64,000 bases of DNA from Macrolepiota albuminosa (taxonomy: Eukaryota > Basidiomycota > Agaricomycetes > Agaricales > Agaricaceae): contig JAMWFC010000054.1 in NCBI GenBank assembly GCA_027475525.1, forward strand, positions 558,001-622,000, in the 5' to 3' direction. A program made the position numbers and the translations under genes. Under the pieces are notes generated by a model. It was not told the origin of the DNA, searched no databases, and worked only from the letters and a program-made list of their open reading frames with translations. Positions 22,317-32,282 of the stretch are shown here, one piece after another. Within the stretch, counting starts at the first letter, position 1, and each line of letters opens with the position of its first letter.

Positions 22317-24479
22317 TCAAGAGCTGGAGTACTCGTTGCGATCTTCCCAGTACCTCTGGTCGATCTGGGTCACCAGTGCCTTGTAGCCGTTGTATGTTGC
22401 CTGCTTGGGTGCGAGGCGGAGGACGTCTTTGATTCGCTGAGGGAGCGCTCGCCGGAGGGCGAACCGGAGGGCGTTGTAGTTCCAGCCCGTCTCATAGGCC
22501 TCCTTCTCGAATCGGACGATGAAGGTGGCAAAGCGCTCCTCGGATCTCATTCGGAGGTTGAAGAGGTTTTCCTCGGCTTCTGCGACGGTGTTGAAAATGC
22601 CGAAGCGGCCGGAGAATTCCTGCACGAAGGCCGCCCACTGGGATAGTACGGGGTTGTTGGGGTCGAACTGGAGGAGGGCCGTGTAGTGATCGAAGGCCAG
22701 TCCCTGCAGGTACGAGGCGGCGAATGCGACGCGGGATCTTTCGAGCTGAAACGTGACGGGTTTGGCTTGAAACATGTTGAGGCACTGCATCAGGAAGGTT
22801 CGCCACTTCCAGGGGTCGCGTCCGTGGAAGGGTTCGGGCTTCTGTATGTCGAGCTTACTTTTCCAGGCGAGGGCGTCCTGAGTATCGTCCTGCGGGTTCG
22901 GTGGGCGCGGGGGGGGAGCGGCGTGGTAGTAATAGTAGTAGTAGTTTCCTCCTCCCTGTTGAGGTGGGAAGGCGCCGGCGGCGGCGCCCCATCTCCCAGG
23001 AGGTCCTCCGTCTGGCGGGCCTCCTCCGGGGGGCTGGCCGTGCCCCCCGGGCAGGGGTCCGGGGGCCCATTGGGGGTTGGGGGGCGGCGGGAGACCGCCG
23101 GGTCCGAGGGGGTGGGCAGCGAGAGGAGGTCGTCCCGGGGGGGAGAGGGTGGATGGGGGCCCTGTCTGGGGTGTTGGGGGGGTGGACCGTAAGGGGGTCA
23201 AGGGGGTCCCGGTTCGGGGCCATGCAAGGGTCGGGGGGCCCGTGGTTGGGGGAGGCCCGGGGGGTCCTGGCCCGAAGGGGGGCCGGGGTGGGGCTGGTTG
23301 TGGCCGGGTGTCGTCCTGGAGTCCCGGGGGTCCTTCGTGGCCTCGGGGGGGGCATAAGTCCAGGTGGGGGGGCGTTCACGGTTAAATTCGGGGGCGGCAG
23401 CGGGAGGGGGGTTCCCAGGGTTGTGGGGTTCGTCGATGTACGAGAGGGTGTCGTCCGAGGTGTCGTCGTCCTCGGGTCGGGGTTTACCTCCCGGGGGCAG
23501 GGGTTTGCCTTCGGCCGTCTGTGCCCACGTGTTGAAGGTGCCGAGCACTGAGTAGGCTTGGAGGCGGGCGGAGAGTCCGACGGTGTGGGCGGCGGGTTGG
23601 TCGAAGAGGCCCCCAGTCAAGTTTAGGGACCGCAGGGTGGCAGAGGCGGCGTTGAGCTCCTCCTGCCGCCGTTGGTCTCGTGGCGGGGGGTTCCCTCGGG
23701 TACCTGAGCGGGGCTCGTCCCTCTGGATGTGGAACGAGCAGGCCGGATCCAGGGGATCCTCGAAGCGGTGGGGGTTGGAGCTGGTGTGGATTTCGTCTAT
23801 CAGGCTCTGGAGTTCGTCCCGGAGCGTCGGGTCCACTTGCAGCGTTCTTTTGGTGTTGTCGGAGAGGGTCCCTTTAAGGAATTGGTCGTAAAAGCGGAGG
23901 AGGCGATTGGCCCATTCTTCCAGCGTGCCCCGGAGGTCGTGGTTGCCGAGGGTGACCAAGAGGGCGTGCGTGCGTCGGGCGAACTCCTCTGGGGAGGTGC
24001 GGAGCGCACGCAGCACTTCATCTCGCTGTCGGCAGTACTCCTCCGTTCGTCGCTCCAGTGGGGAGGTCGGAGGGCGGGCCGGCAGGGCCGCTATGGGGTG
24101 TGGCCGATTCTGAGACGGTTCCGGGGTTTCTGTATTCGAGGGGGGTGGTTGGGGTTGGGCGGCCTGCGGCCAGGGTGCGAATGGCCCTCTGCTGGCGGGA
24201 GGTAGATTGGCTCCCCACGGGGTTTCGGGGAGTCCCCCAGGTACCATCCTGTAGGTGCCAGAGTTGATGGGAGGGTTGGCGTACATCCGCCAGTCCGGAG
24301 GGTGCAGGAGCTGGCTGGCCGAGAGGCCGTAGGCTCCATTCGGGTCGGGGGCTCAGAATCGGGGTGCGGGGTAGATTTTGGGAATCGGGGGTGCTGTGGC
24401 TATATTGTTCAGATAGTGGGCGACCGTAGGCATCGGTTTGGTAGCCCACAGGATAGTAGACGGGGATGTACGTAGACAT
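22317..24479 (-). pseudogene. gag: Element B Gag (N-terminal region and capsid)
   Basis: An ATG at 24479, 32 bp after the 5' LTR, starts MSTYIPVYYPVGYQTDAYGR. The frame shifts near 24290 into 23198-24286 (helical EEWANRLLRFYDQFLKG region and Pro-rich tail), then 22317-23201, which begins Pro/Gly-rich with a run of six Tyr and contains the capsid core (WKWRTFLMQCLNMFQAKP, ASYLQGLAFDHYTALLQF, LFNLRMRSEERFATFIVRFE) of the Ty3/gypsy Gag family. It ends at 22317, just before the nucleocapsid linker. Gag would form the virus-like particle. Confidence 0.85.
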
Positions 24480-24498
24480 TGAGAACGGGGTAAGGGGG

Positions 24499-24510
24499 AG
24501 TCTTGATATT
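24499..24510 (-). other. Self-complementary primer binding site of element B
   Basis: One base after the 5' LTR, the minus strand reads AATATCAAGACT. Its exact 12-nt complement AGTCTTGATATT occurs on the minus strand inside the LTR (24892-24903 and 24969-24980; also 14827-14838 in the 3' LTR). No tRNA 3'-end complement (TGG...) is seen. This fits self-priming as in the Tf1/sushi group, where the 5' end of the transcript folds back on the primer site. Confidence 0.65.
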
Positions 24511-24511
24511 A

Positions 24512-25427
24512 TGTCAGGTTCCGCTGACGACGGGGGCCTCCGGGGGCAAGCGGGTCCTTACTAGGCGGACTCGAAGTCTACGGAGAGTCTCCGGGTGAGT
24601 TCCGGAGTTTTGGGTAGGGCACGGGGTGACTACGGGGCGCCGGAGTTCGTAGGAGGAGGTAGAGCAGGATCCCGGGCTAAGTCTGGAATACGGGGCGGAA
24701 GTGGGCGGAGCCTTGTTAAGGCAGAGGGGTGATCAGGGAAAGGGACTGAGACCGGGAGGCTGAGACTGGAACCGGGAGACTAAGTTGGAATTGAAGTGAG
24801 ACTTTAAGAGGACCGGGAGACTGGAGAGAGTAAGACAGATAGATTGAGACAGGTATGAAATAGACAAGAGAGTATAGAGACGAGTTATAGCAATATCAAG
24901 ACTACCGTAACGCAGATAGATTGAGACAGGTATGAAATAGACAAGAGAGTATAGAGACGAGTTATAGCAATATCAAGACTACCGTAACGTACTACGAGCT
25001 GCGGGTTAAGTACCAGGTGCCGGCTGAGCTCCGTACCCCCTTCCATGTGGTGCGTCCCGTGCAGCGTATTGTCCAGGTGTTAGTCCTCTGCGGTCATGTA
25101 GTCCCGGGGAGCGTAGATGGGTTGCGGTGTATTGCCCGGGTTCGGGAGTGGCGCCAGGAGGGCGGCGTCAAGTGGAGGCGGCCTCCGGCATGATCGATCG
25201 AGGCTTGGGGCGGCGTCCGGGGCACGTGGCGCATTGGCGGGGCTTCGGGCCTTATCCGGGGGTTGAGCATCTGGTTGGGCTGGGTCGGCCCTGGTCGGGG
25301 TGGCATCAGATCTAGTCGGTCTTGTCCCGATGTGTTCCAGGGGTGCGCTGGGAGTTTGGGTCTCAAAGGAGGGGTTCCAGGCAGGACTTACTGGGGGGTC
25401 GGGGTGGTGTAGGCGTGGCTCGTGACA
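24512..25427 (-). repeat. 5' LTR of element B (right copy)
   Basis: 916 bp, ends TGTCAGG...GTGACA on the plus strand. It contains a perfect-looking 77-bp tandem duplication (24836-24912 and 24913-24989) that is single in the left LTR, accounting for most of the length difference. Confidence 0.95.
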
Positions 25428-25707
25428 ACTTCTATTGAACTAATATATTGCTTAAAAAATCAGTAGCTTCATTTCTGTAATCTTTTAATATTCTGGATTT
25501 TAAAACTTCCAACTATATTGAAAGCTATAATATGTGATAGTACTAGTTATATTTAATTTTTTAAAAAACATATAAAGAAAGCTTTGGCTAATTAAATATT
25601 TAATATTTAGTTTTATAATAAGAAAACAAAATAAATAAATACTATAAATTGTAATTAAAAGTTATTCTACAAAAATAATTAATATTTAAATAAAATAAAA
25701 TAAATTG
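25428..25707. other. AT-rich 3' flank of the GTPase gene
   Basis: 280 bp of AT-rich DNA between element B and the stop codon of the GTPase gene; expected to hold its 3' UTR and poly(A) site. No other feature seen. Confidence 0.6.
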
Positions 25708-28700
25708 TTACATACTGAGATGCTGAATCACTAATTTTACAAATTTACGTCGAAAAGTCTTATCATTCAATGGCTTGCCTAAAGCCAGAACATCCTTTTC
25801 AATAGTTAAATAAGTATCACTTTGCATGCAAGTAGTAAGTGCATTTATAAAAGATTCAAAGAAAGAATTAGACTCAAATTGATACCAAAATGAATTTGCT
25901 AAGCAAATGAGATAAACTAAAATAAGTTAGAAAAAATTAATTAAAAATATCAATAACAAAAAAAGACAATATCATACCAGCAAAAACAGTTAATGATGGT
26001 GTCTACAACAAAAAAAAATAATTAAAAGCAAAAAGTTTAATAAAATCAAATAAAATTACTAACTTTGAACTTTTCTCGAAAAAGTTTTATTATCTTGAAA
26101 CAAAGCTGAAAAAATTATATTAAAAGAAGTAAAAATAAAAATATATATTTAAACTTACTATCTAAATAAATTTTCAAATTTGCTAAAATAAAAATAAAAA
26201 TAAAAATAATATTTTACATTGCTCTAAATTATTAGTCAGCTGCAAATTTCTTAATTTTTAATAAAGACTAGTAATACTTACTTTCTAAATATATTTTCAA
26301 CTTGTTAAGCAATTTTGCAATAATATAATATAACTTACATACTGTAAATATATCTTATTAATTAATTATATTTTAACAATAGTACAACTTACATTCTTGA
26401 AATGTTATCAACTTAATATTAGTTTTTAAATTGATATAAAAGTTAGTGCAACTTACTGCCTAAAAATATTATTAATTTAATATTAATTTGTAGATTAATA
26501 TAAAAGTCAGTGCAACTTACTCTCTTAAAATATTATTAATTTAATATTAACTTGTAAATTAATATAGAAGTCAGTGCAACTTACTATCTAAAATATTATT
26601 GACTTAATATTAATTTTTAAATTGATGTAAAAATTAGTGCAACTTACAAACTAAATATATTTTAAACAATCAGCTTTTAAATTTTTACAATACCCAATGC
26701 AACTTACAGCCTATATGTGCATTTTGCTATTAGATTTGAGTACCAAATAACAATCAATGCAACTTACAATCTAAATATATTTTCAATTTACAATTAGCTT
26801 TCAAAATATTATAAAATCTAGTGCAACTTACAAGCTAAATATATTTTCAATTTATAATTAATTTTTATATTTGCATAAAAGCCAATGCAACTTACACCCT
26901 ATATTTGCATTTTGCCATTAAATTTGAATATTAAATAAAAATCAATGCAACTTACAATCTAAATATATTTCAAATTTACAATTAGCTTTTAAAATTTTAT
27001 AAAATCTAGTGCAACTTACAAGCTAAATATATTTTTACTTTATAATTAATTTTAAAATTTATATAAAAGCTAATACAACTCACCAACTATCAATTGATAA
27101 TCAATTTTTCTATTTGCATAAAAGCCAATGCAACTTACAACCTATATTTGCATTTTGCTATTATATTTGAGTACTAAATAAAAATCAATGCAACTTACAA
27201 TCTAAATATATTTCAAATTTACAATTAGCTTTCAAGACTTTATAAAATCTAGTGCAACTTACAGGCTAAATACATTTTTTAAGTTGTTATTAGATTTGAA
27301 TTTTACATAAAAATTAATAAAACTTACAGTCTAAATATAATTGAAATTTAGAATTAGCTTTTTTTTATGCACAAAAATCAATAAAACTTACAAACTAAGT
27401 ATATTTTAATTTACAATTAGTTTGCAAGTTTTTATAAAAATCAATGCAATTTACAAGCTAAATATATTTTCAATTAAGAATTAATATTTAAATTTTTTTA
27501 TAAAAGTCAATGCAACTTACTACAGGCTAAATATATTTTTAATATACATGCAGCTATAAGTTGACAAAAGCCAGTGCAACTCACAAGCTAGATATATTTC
27601 CAACTTGCTATTGAAATTTGAATTTTATATACAATTGATGCAACTTACAGTCTAATTGTATTTTGAATTTACAATTAGCCTTTAATTTTGTATAAAAATC
27701 ATTAAAACTTACAATCTACAAATTTATAATCAGCTTTTAAATTTTTATAAAAGTCTGTGCAACATACAAGCTAGATAAATTTTCAATTTGATAAAAAATT
27801 AAATTTTGCATAAATTTAGTACCACTTACAAACTAAATAAAAATTTTCCAATTAATTATCAACTAGTAAGTTTATATAAAATCAATACAACTTACAGTCT
27901 AATATATTTAAAGTTATAATTAGTGTTTAAATATATATAAAAAACATTAAAACTTACTTTCTAAGTATATTTTTAATTTGATATTAGATTTAAATTTTGG
28001 ATAAAGCCAAAGCAACTTGCATTCTAGATAAATTTATAATGTGTCAGTTAATTCTTTACTTCTGCACAAAAGCTATTGCAATTTACTTTCTACACATGTT
28101 TATTAGCTTTTATTTTTGCATAATAGCTAGTGTACTTACAAGCTAAAGATATTTTAAATTCATTATAAGCTTTCATGTTTTTACAAAAGCTGATACAACT
28201 TACAAGCTAGATACATTTTCAATTTGCTATTACATTTAAATTTTGCATAAATTCAATGCAACTTACTTTCTATATATATTTTCAATTTATCATTAGGTTT
28301 TAATTTGCATAATAGCTAGTATACTTACTTTCTAATAGCATTTTAAATTTTTATAAGCTTTTAAGTTTGCATAAAAGCCAGTACAACTTACAAGCTAAAT
28401 AAATTTTAAATTTATTATTAAATTTCAATTTTGCATAAATTCAATTCAACTTACAAACTAGATATTTTTTCAATCTATTATTAGCTTGTAATTTTATTTA
28501 AAAAAATCAATGCAACTTACAATCTAATATATTTTAATTTACTATTAGCTTTCAAATATATATAAAAAGTATTAAAACTTACTTGCTATAAATATTTTTA
28601 ATTTGCCATAAAATTTGAATTTTGTATAAAGCTAAAGCAGCTTACATCCTTATAATACATTGGTCATTTTAATTTTGCATAAAAGTTATTACAACTTACA

Positions 28701-31010
28701 TTCTAAACACATTTTAAATTTTTTATTAAATTTTAATTTTGCACAAAAGTAAATGAAACTTACATGCTAAAAACATTTTTATTACAATTAGCTTTTATAT
28801 TTGCATTAAGCAAATGTAACTTACAATCTAAATATATTTTAAATTTACAATTAGCTTTCAAGTTTGTATAAAATAAGTTCAACCAACTTTCTAAAAATAT
28901 TTTCAATTTTTCATCAAATTTTAATTCTTATAAAAGTAAATGAAACTTACATGCTAAACATATTTTTATTATAATCAGCTTTTATATTTGCATAAAGCGA
29001 ATGTAACTTACATTCTAAATATATTTTAAATTCACAGTTAGCTAAGTTTGTACAAAGTAAATTTAACTCACAAACTAAATATATTTCAAATTCACAATTA
29101 GCATTTCATTTTATATAGAAGCCACTGAAATACAAATCAATGCAGCTTTCTAGATATATTTTTATTTTGTTATTGATTTTTATTTTTGATAAAAGTTAGT
29201 GCAACTTACCAGCTAAATATAATTTCAATTTAATAGTTAGCTTTTAATTCTGCATACTATTTAGTGCAACTTACATCCTAGATATGTTTTAATTAATTGT
29301 CAATTTCCAATTCTACAAAAAAGCTAGTGCAACTTACTATCTAAATATATGTTCAATTTACTAGCTGGCTTTTTAATTCTGCATTCAATTCAATGCAACT
29401 TACATGCTTATACATTTTTAATGTGCCAATTAATTTACCAATTTTATAAAAACATAAATTACACATTACTTACTTTTTCATCCTGCAAGTTCATCATTAA
29501 ATGCTAGTTCCAAAATTCAACTTACATACATACTATTGCAAGAAACAATGTGAGCAATCATTCTTAAATATAAAAGTCTACTCACAATCTATTATGCTGT
29601 ATTAATATCTTAAACAAAAAAAAATGACTAGCATACATGATCCTATTCACATGTTATTGCTATTCTTGACTTCATTTGCCTATTAAAAATTAAAATACTG
29701 CTAACAATAATATTTTATTGACTTACCAATTATAAATTGCCCACCTGATCCTAGATTCATTCATTTAAAAATGCTACAATTGCATGCTAACTTTCTTACA
29801 ATTATATGACCAAACCATTCCCATGTGTTATTCACAAATTTGTCCTACTCAAGTTAAAATCATGCAAATAATAATAAATTCATGCAAAAATACTCACCAT
29901 GCTCATACTTGTAAAGGATGTGCCTCCACTAAACTCACACTTGAGCATAGTAATAGCACATGAAGCCATACTCACTAAAGAACAGCATATTCTATGCATA
30001 GTTCCAGATTGTTTTTTTGAATTGATACAAACAACTTCTTCAGTTCAAGATTGTCAAGAGACTCTACTGTTATTTTCATCAGTTTCTTCACATGTTGCTG
30101 ATGTTCTCCCCCATCATCATGCATATCTATACATTCAGCAAAACAGTAAAGTGACAGTTTCCTAGACATAACAAGTAACCTACCTTCAAAACGAACACTA
30201 TCTTTGGGCGGAAAGAGATAATCATCGAACAATGGAGCTTTGAGACTGTTCAATTTGCGCTCTGCAGCCTTGCGATTGTCATCTTCGCTCAATTCATAGT
30301 CATATACCTGAACGATGAGATCATCAAATTTTGTGAAGATCGCAATGACTGGAACTACAGAGAAGTTTTTAGACGACACCAGCTGGGAAAAATCTCAGGT
30401 ACCAGAAACCCCACTGACCATTGCCCGCTCGTTCCTCATTGAAGAATTTCGTCTCTAAAGGAAGCAGGAACCTTGATATATCTGGTATGAAACAGAACCT
30501 GGGCAACAGATTAATTAGCAAGTCACGAGGTGAACAGTAAAAAGAACCAAATGGCATGAAGCTGATCATCTGGTCTTGTGGCCGTTGCGCGCTCCTTGAT
30601 AAATCTCTGAACCTCCTCAAGTTGTGTGTCGGCCCCTGCCTCGAACCCAGGTGAGTCATGGAAAATGAACCTCGGGTTGCTTTTGAAGACAAAGGGGAGA
30701 TTGATATCATGGATCCCACGCTGCAACGCAAAATCCTGGTCAGCCAAGCTCAAGGGACAAAAACGGTAGCAGTCACTGTCGATGTCGGCTCCAGCTAGAT
30801 CAGCATCTGTTTTAGAAGGAAAGCCGCCTAAAAGGTCAATTGTAAACGCACCAAACTATTCGTTTTTTCGTCGTAGAAGCGCGGGTCCTCGGTAGTGTTA
30901 CAAACCCGCTTCAAAATCATGGTTTTGCCAGCATTTGCCCGGCCGATTACAAGAATACGGAAACGAGAATATTTCTTTCTGAGTTCAGAGGCAGCGTAGA
31001 TGTCCTTCAT
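25708..31010 (-). CDS. P-loop GTPase with membrane segment, gene containing a single-codon exon array
   Basis: Predicted ~436-residue GTPase. Exons (minus): 30852-31010, 30777-30794, 30548-30735, 30419-30498, 30184-30354, 29976-30126, 29898-29928, 29800-29844, a doubtful 29745-29750, the micro-exon array 29642-26159, then 26064-26105, 25978-26002 and 25708-25916 (stop TAA). Phases agree at every junction outside 29643-29750. G1 is GRANAGKT, G3 is DSPGFEAG, G4 is TKFDD. A helical region (LFVSIQKNNLELCIEYAV) follows the G domain, then the array-encoded hydrophilic and transmembrane-like part, then FREKFK, TPSLTVFAGVYLICL and a C-terminus ending VKLVIQHLSM. The paralogue at 33551-35526 has the same order of domains. 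Role unknown; such GTPases may act at membranes (inference). Start: first ATG before G1. Confidence 0.85.
26159..27086 (-). CDS. Micro-exon block 4 of the GTPase gene (second half of membrane segment and basic flank)
   Basis: Low-end coordinate and residue: 27084 Leu, 27020 Leu, 26956 Ile, 26896 Gly, 26832 Leu, 26768 Ile, 26708 Ala, 26648 Phe, 26585 Ile, 26521 Arg, 26457 Ala, 26393 Asn, 26339 Tyr, 26282 Lys, 26218 Ser-Asn (6 nt), 26159 Ile. The helix ends at Ile 26585 and is followed by Arg and Lys. The next exon, 26064-26105, is an ordinary 42-nt exon in the same phase. Confidence 0.78.
27139..27832 (-). CDS. Micro-exon block 3 of the GTPase gene (first half of membrane segment)
   Basis: Low-end coordinate and residue: 27830 Phe, 27768 Leu, 27713 Ile, 27649 Thr, 27585 Leu, 27521 Pro-Val (6 nt), 27455 Leu, 27392 Phe, 27328 Thr, 27263 Pro, 27199 Ile, 27139 Val. 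No codon here has A in the middle position, so every residue is hydrophobic or small. Introns are 52-63 nt. Confidence 0.78.
27896..28890 (-). CDS. Micro-exon block 2 of the GTPase gene (basic)
   Basis: Low-end coordinate and residue of each 3-nt exon: 28888 Lys, 28825 Ile, 28764 His, 28700 Asn, 28646 Asp, 28583 Gln, 28521 Ile, 28455 Phe, 28392 Leu, 28329 Lys, 28267 Lys, 28204 Leu, 28140 Leu, 28087 Lys, 28021 Asn, 27958 Lys, 27896 Thr. The run of Lys/Leu/Asn ends just before the hydrophobic block, as expected for the cytosolic flank of a membrane helix. The intron after 28021 has a GC donor (GCAAGT). Confidence 0.75.
28951..29642 (-). CDS. Micro-exon block 1 of the GTPase gene (hydrophilic)
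   Basis: Low-end coordinate and residue(s) for each minus-strand exon, 5' to 3': 29637 Asp-His (6 nt), 29586 Ile, 29530 Tyr (donor GTATGT; alternative 7-nt exon if GTAAGT at 29525 is used), 29474 Asp-Glu-Lys (9 nt), 29404 His, 29338 Ile, 29275 Asp, 29210 Leu, 29147 Lys, 29072 Phe, 29012 Asn, 28951 His. Eleven of 15 codons have A in the middle position, giving a charged/polar stretch. The donor after 29147 is GCTGCA, a damaged site. Confidence 0.75.
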
Positions 31011-32282
31011 GGTGTGCGAGAGCGAAGATTGGGACGTTATCGATTATCACTCTGGCTCACATAAGCCAGAGTCCCTACCGTGGGGAAGGAAGTATTAAAA
31101 ACCACCAATCCCAGGCCGCTGATATTCAATGCATTCCCATGAAGCTCCTCAATTCGATCTCTTTGAAGCTGTAATTAGTTGCTCAAAGTTGCGTTGGTGG
31201 ATGTTTTAGTTGGGTCTTGTGACGGATTATTCCCGCAGACGATGAAGGGAGATTCAAAAGTCGACGCAAGTTGTGCACGCACAGGCTGATGACGATTATG
31301 GACTGACAGTAAATTTGAGTCTCCGATGAAATTACCCACGACTCGCCAAGTTTGTGCGCACAATACTTACTAGAAGCTTTAGGCTCCAGATCTTATGTTT
31401 ACTGTTCCTTATGATTTGCCATCTGGGTTCAACATGGTCACTTCTACATGATGATCTCTTCAAGTCTCGTTCCTCTACAGTTTCATATCTGCTTCTTTTT
31501 GGTATGTTATTTGTTGTTCCCCGCTCTAAATCAGGAGTTTATCTAGTTCCGTTCCAGAGATCAGCCACATCGCGTCCTTCTGGAATGTTGATGCGAATTG
31601 GGTAGTTTACTTTATTTAAAGTAGTCCAAAATGTAATTTAGACTGACTTTTATTGTATTTCAACTGTCCCAGTTTCACAGAGTACGTGGGGCTAAGTTAC
31701 GCTCGCGCACACTTTGTAAAAGTGATTATAATTTTTAATTGATTTATTGGAATGAAAAACTTAAAAAGTTTACACTCGAAATGGGTCAAAATAGTATTAT
31801 TACTAAACCCGAAGCTACTGTAATGCTCCTAGGCCTAAGAGATCCACTCCCTGGGTATTCCGAGCCGTGGCAATGCAATTGCTTGCCCGACTGCCCCAAT
31901 TCCTTCCTCCTCTTATACTTTTCTCTACGACGCACGGACCACGGCGTATTCGCGTGTTTCGAGGCCGGCTTATCGCGTTGCCGTGCTCATCCAGTCGGAT
32001 AGTATTACCGAGCCTGGGCATCCGTCCAAATGTTTTCCCGAGCCTTGGTGCACGTGGTCACCCTCTTTTCCGGCTAAACTCTTCTCCGTCGTCTGGCTGC
32101 CCCTTGTCTCTCTCCTTCCTTGCCCTCTCTTTCGTCCATCTCCTTTCTCCTTGCTTCGTAGCAGCAGCTGGGCGCGTTGACGGGTCGCAGACGAGTTTTC
32201 GTTAGATTCTGGAGTCGGGCGGAGAGTTGATGGCAAAGATGATGTCAGACTGATCTCGGATCACATTCCGAGATCAGGGATC
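31011..32282. other. Region between the GTPase gene and LINE remnant, no gene recognised
   Basis: Contains the presumed promoter of the minus-strand GTPase (just above 31010). Short open frames are present on both strands but none shows a recognisable domain or consistent splicing. Confidence 0.5.

Larger units (their letters stand above)
14447..25427 (-). mobile_element. Element B: Ty3/gypsy chromovirus with 5-bp target duplication
   Basis: 10,981 bp between LTRs 14447-15304 and 24512-25427, flanked by perfect ACTTC duplications (14442-14446 and 25428-25432). Gag, zinc knuckle, protease, RT, RNase H, integrase and chromodomain run on the minus strand, so the right LTR is the 5' LTR. Base composition is far richer in G+C than the surrounding host DNA. 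Pol is broken by a 77-bp tandem duplication, C-run frameshifts and stops, so this copy is not autonomous. Special traits: two tandem protease domains, a self-complementary primer site, and an antisense spliced ORF between chromodomain and 3' LTR. It lies 280 bp past the stop of the GTPase gene. Confidence 0.95.
26106..29642 (-). repeat. Tandem array of ~60-bp intron units separated by 3-nt exons
   Basis: About 57 diverged tandem units, 48-72 bp apart (mostly 57-63). On the minus strand each unit reads GTAAGTTGCA (5' splice site), a T/A-rich body with TTTTATA, GCTAAT (branch-site-like), and ATATATTTAG (3' splice site). Between the AG of one unit and the GT of the next lie exactly 3 nt in 53 cases, 6 nt in three (29637-29642, 27521-27526, 26218-26223) and 9 nt in one (29474-29482). 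Almost all 3' ends are TAG, a few AAG or CAG. Deviant donors: GCAAGT at 28020, GCTGCA at 29146, GTTGGT at 28887. As plain DNA it is an AT-rich minisatellite-like array of homologous introns. Confidence 0.9.

Noticed and set aside
25440..29480. AT-rich tandem array as a CRISPR, centromeric satellite or plain minisatellite
   Set aside because: No constant repeat with unique spacers as in CRISPR. Units are diverged, and the 3-nt spacers between splice sites keep one reading frame in phase with coding exons on both sides, which a simple satellite would not do.
29975..30379. Open frame 29975-30379 taken as one uninterrupted exon ending at a stop
   Set aside because: It contains a 57-nt intron (30127-30183, GTAGGT...TGTATAG) and its apparent stop TAG lies at a donor (TTTA/GTGAGT); splicing there keeps the frame open.
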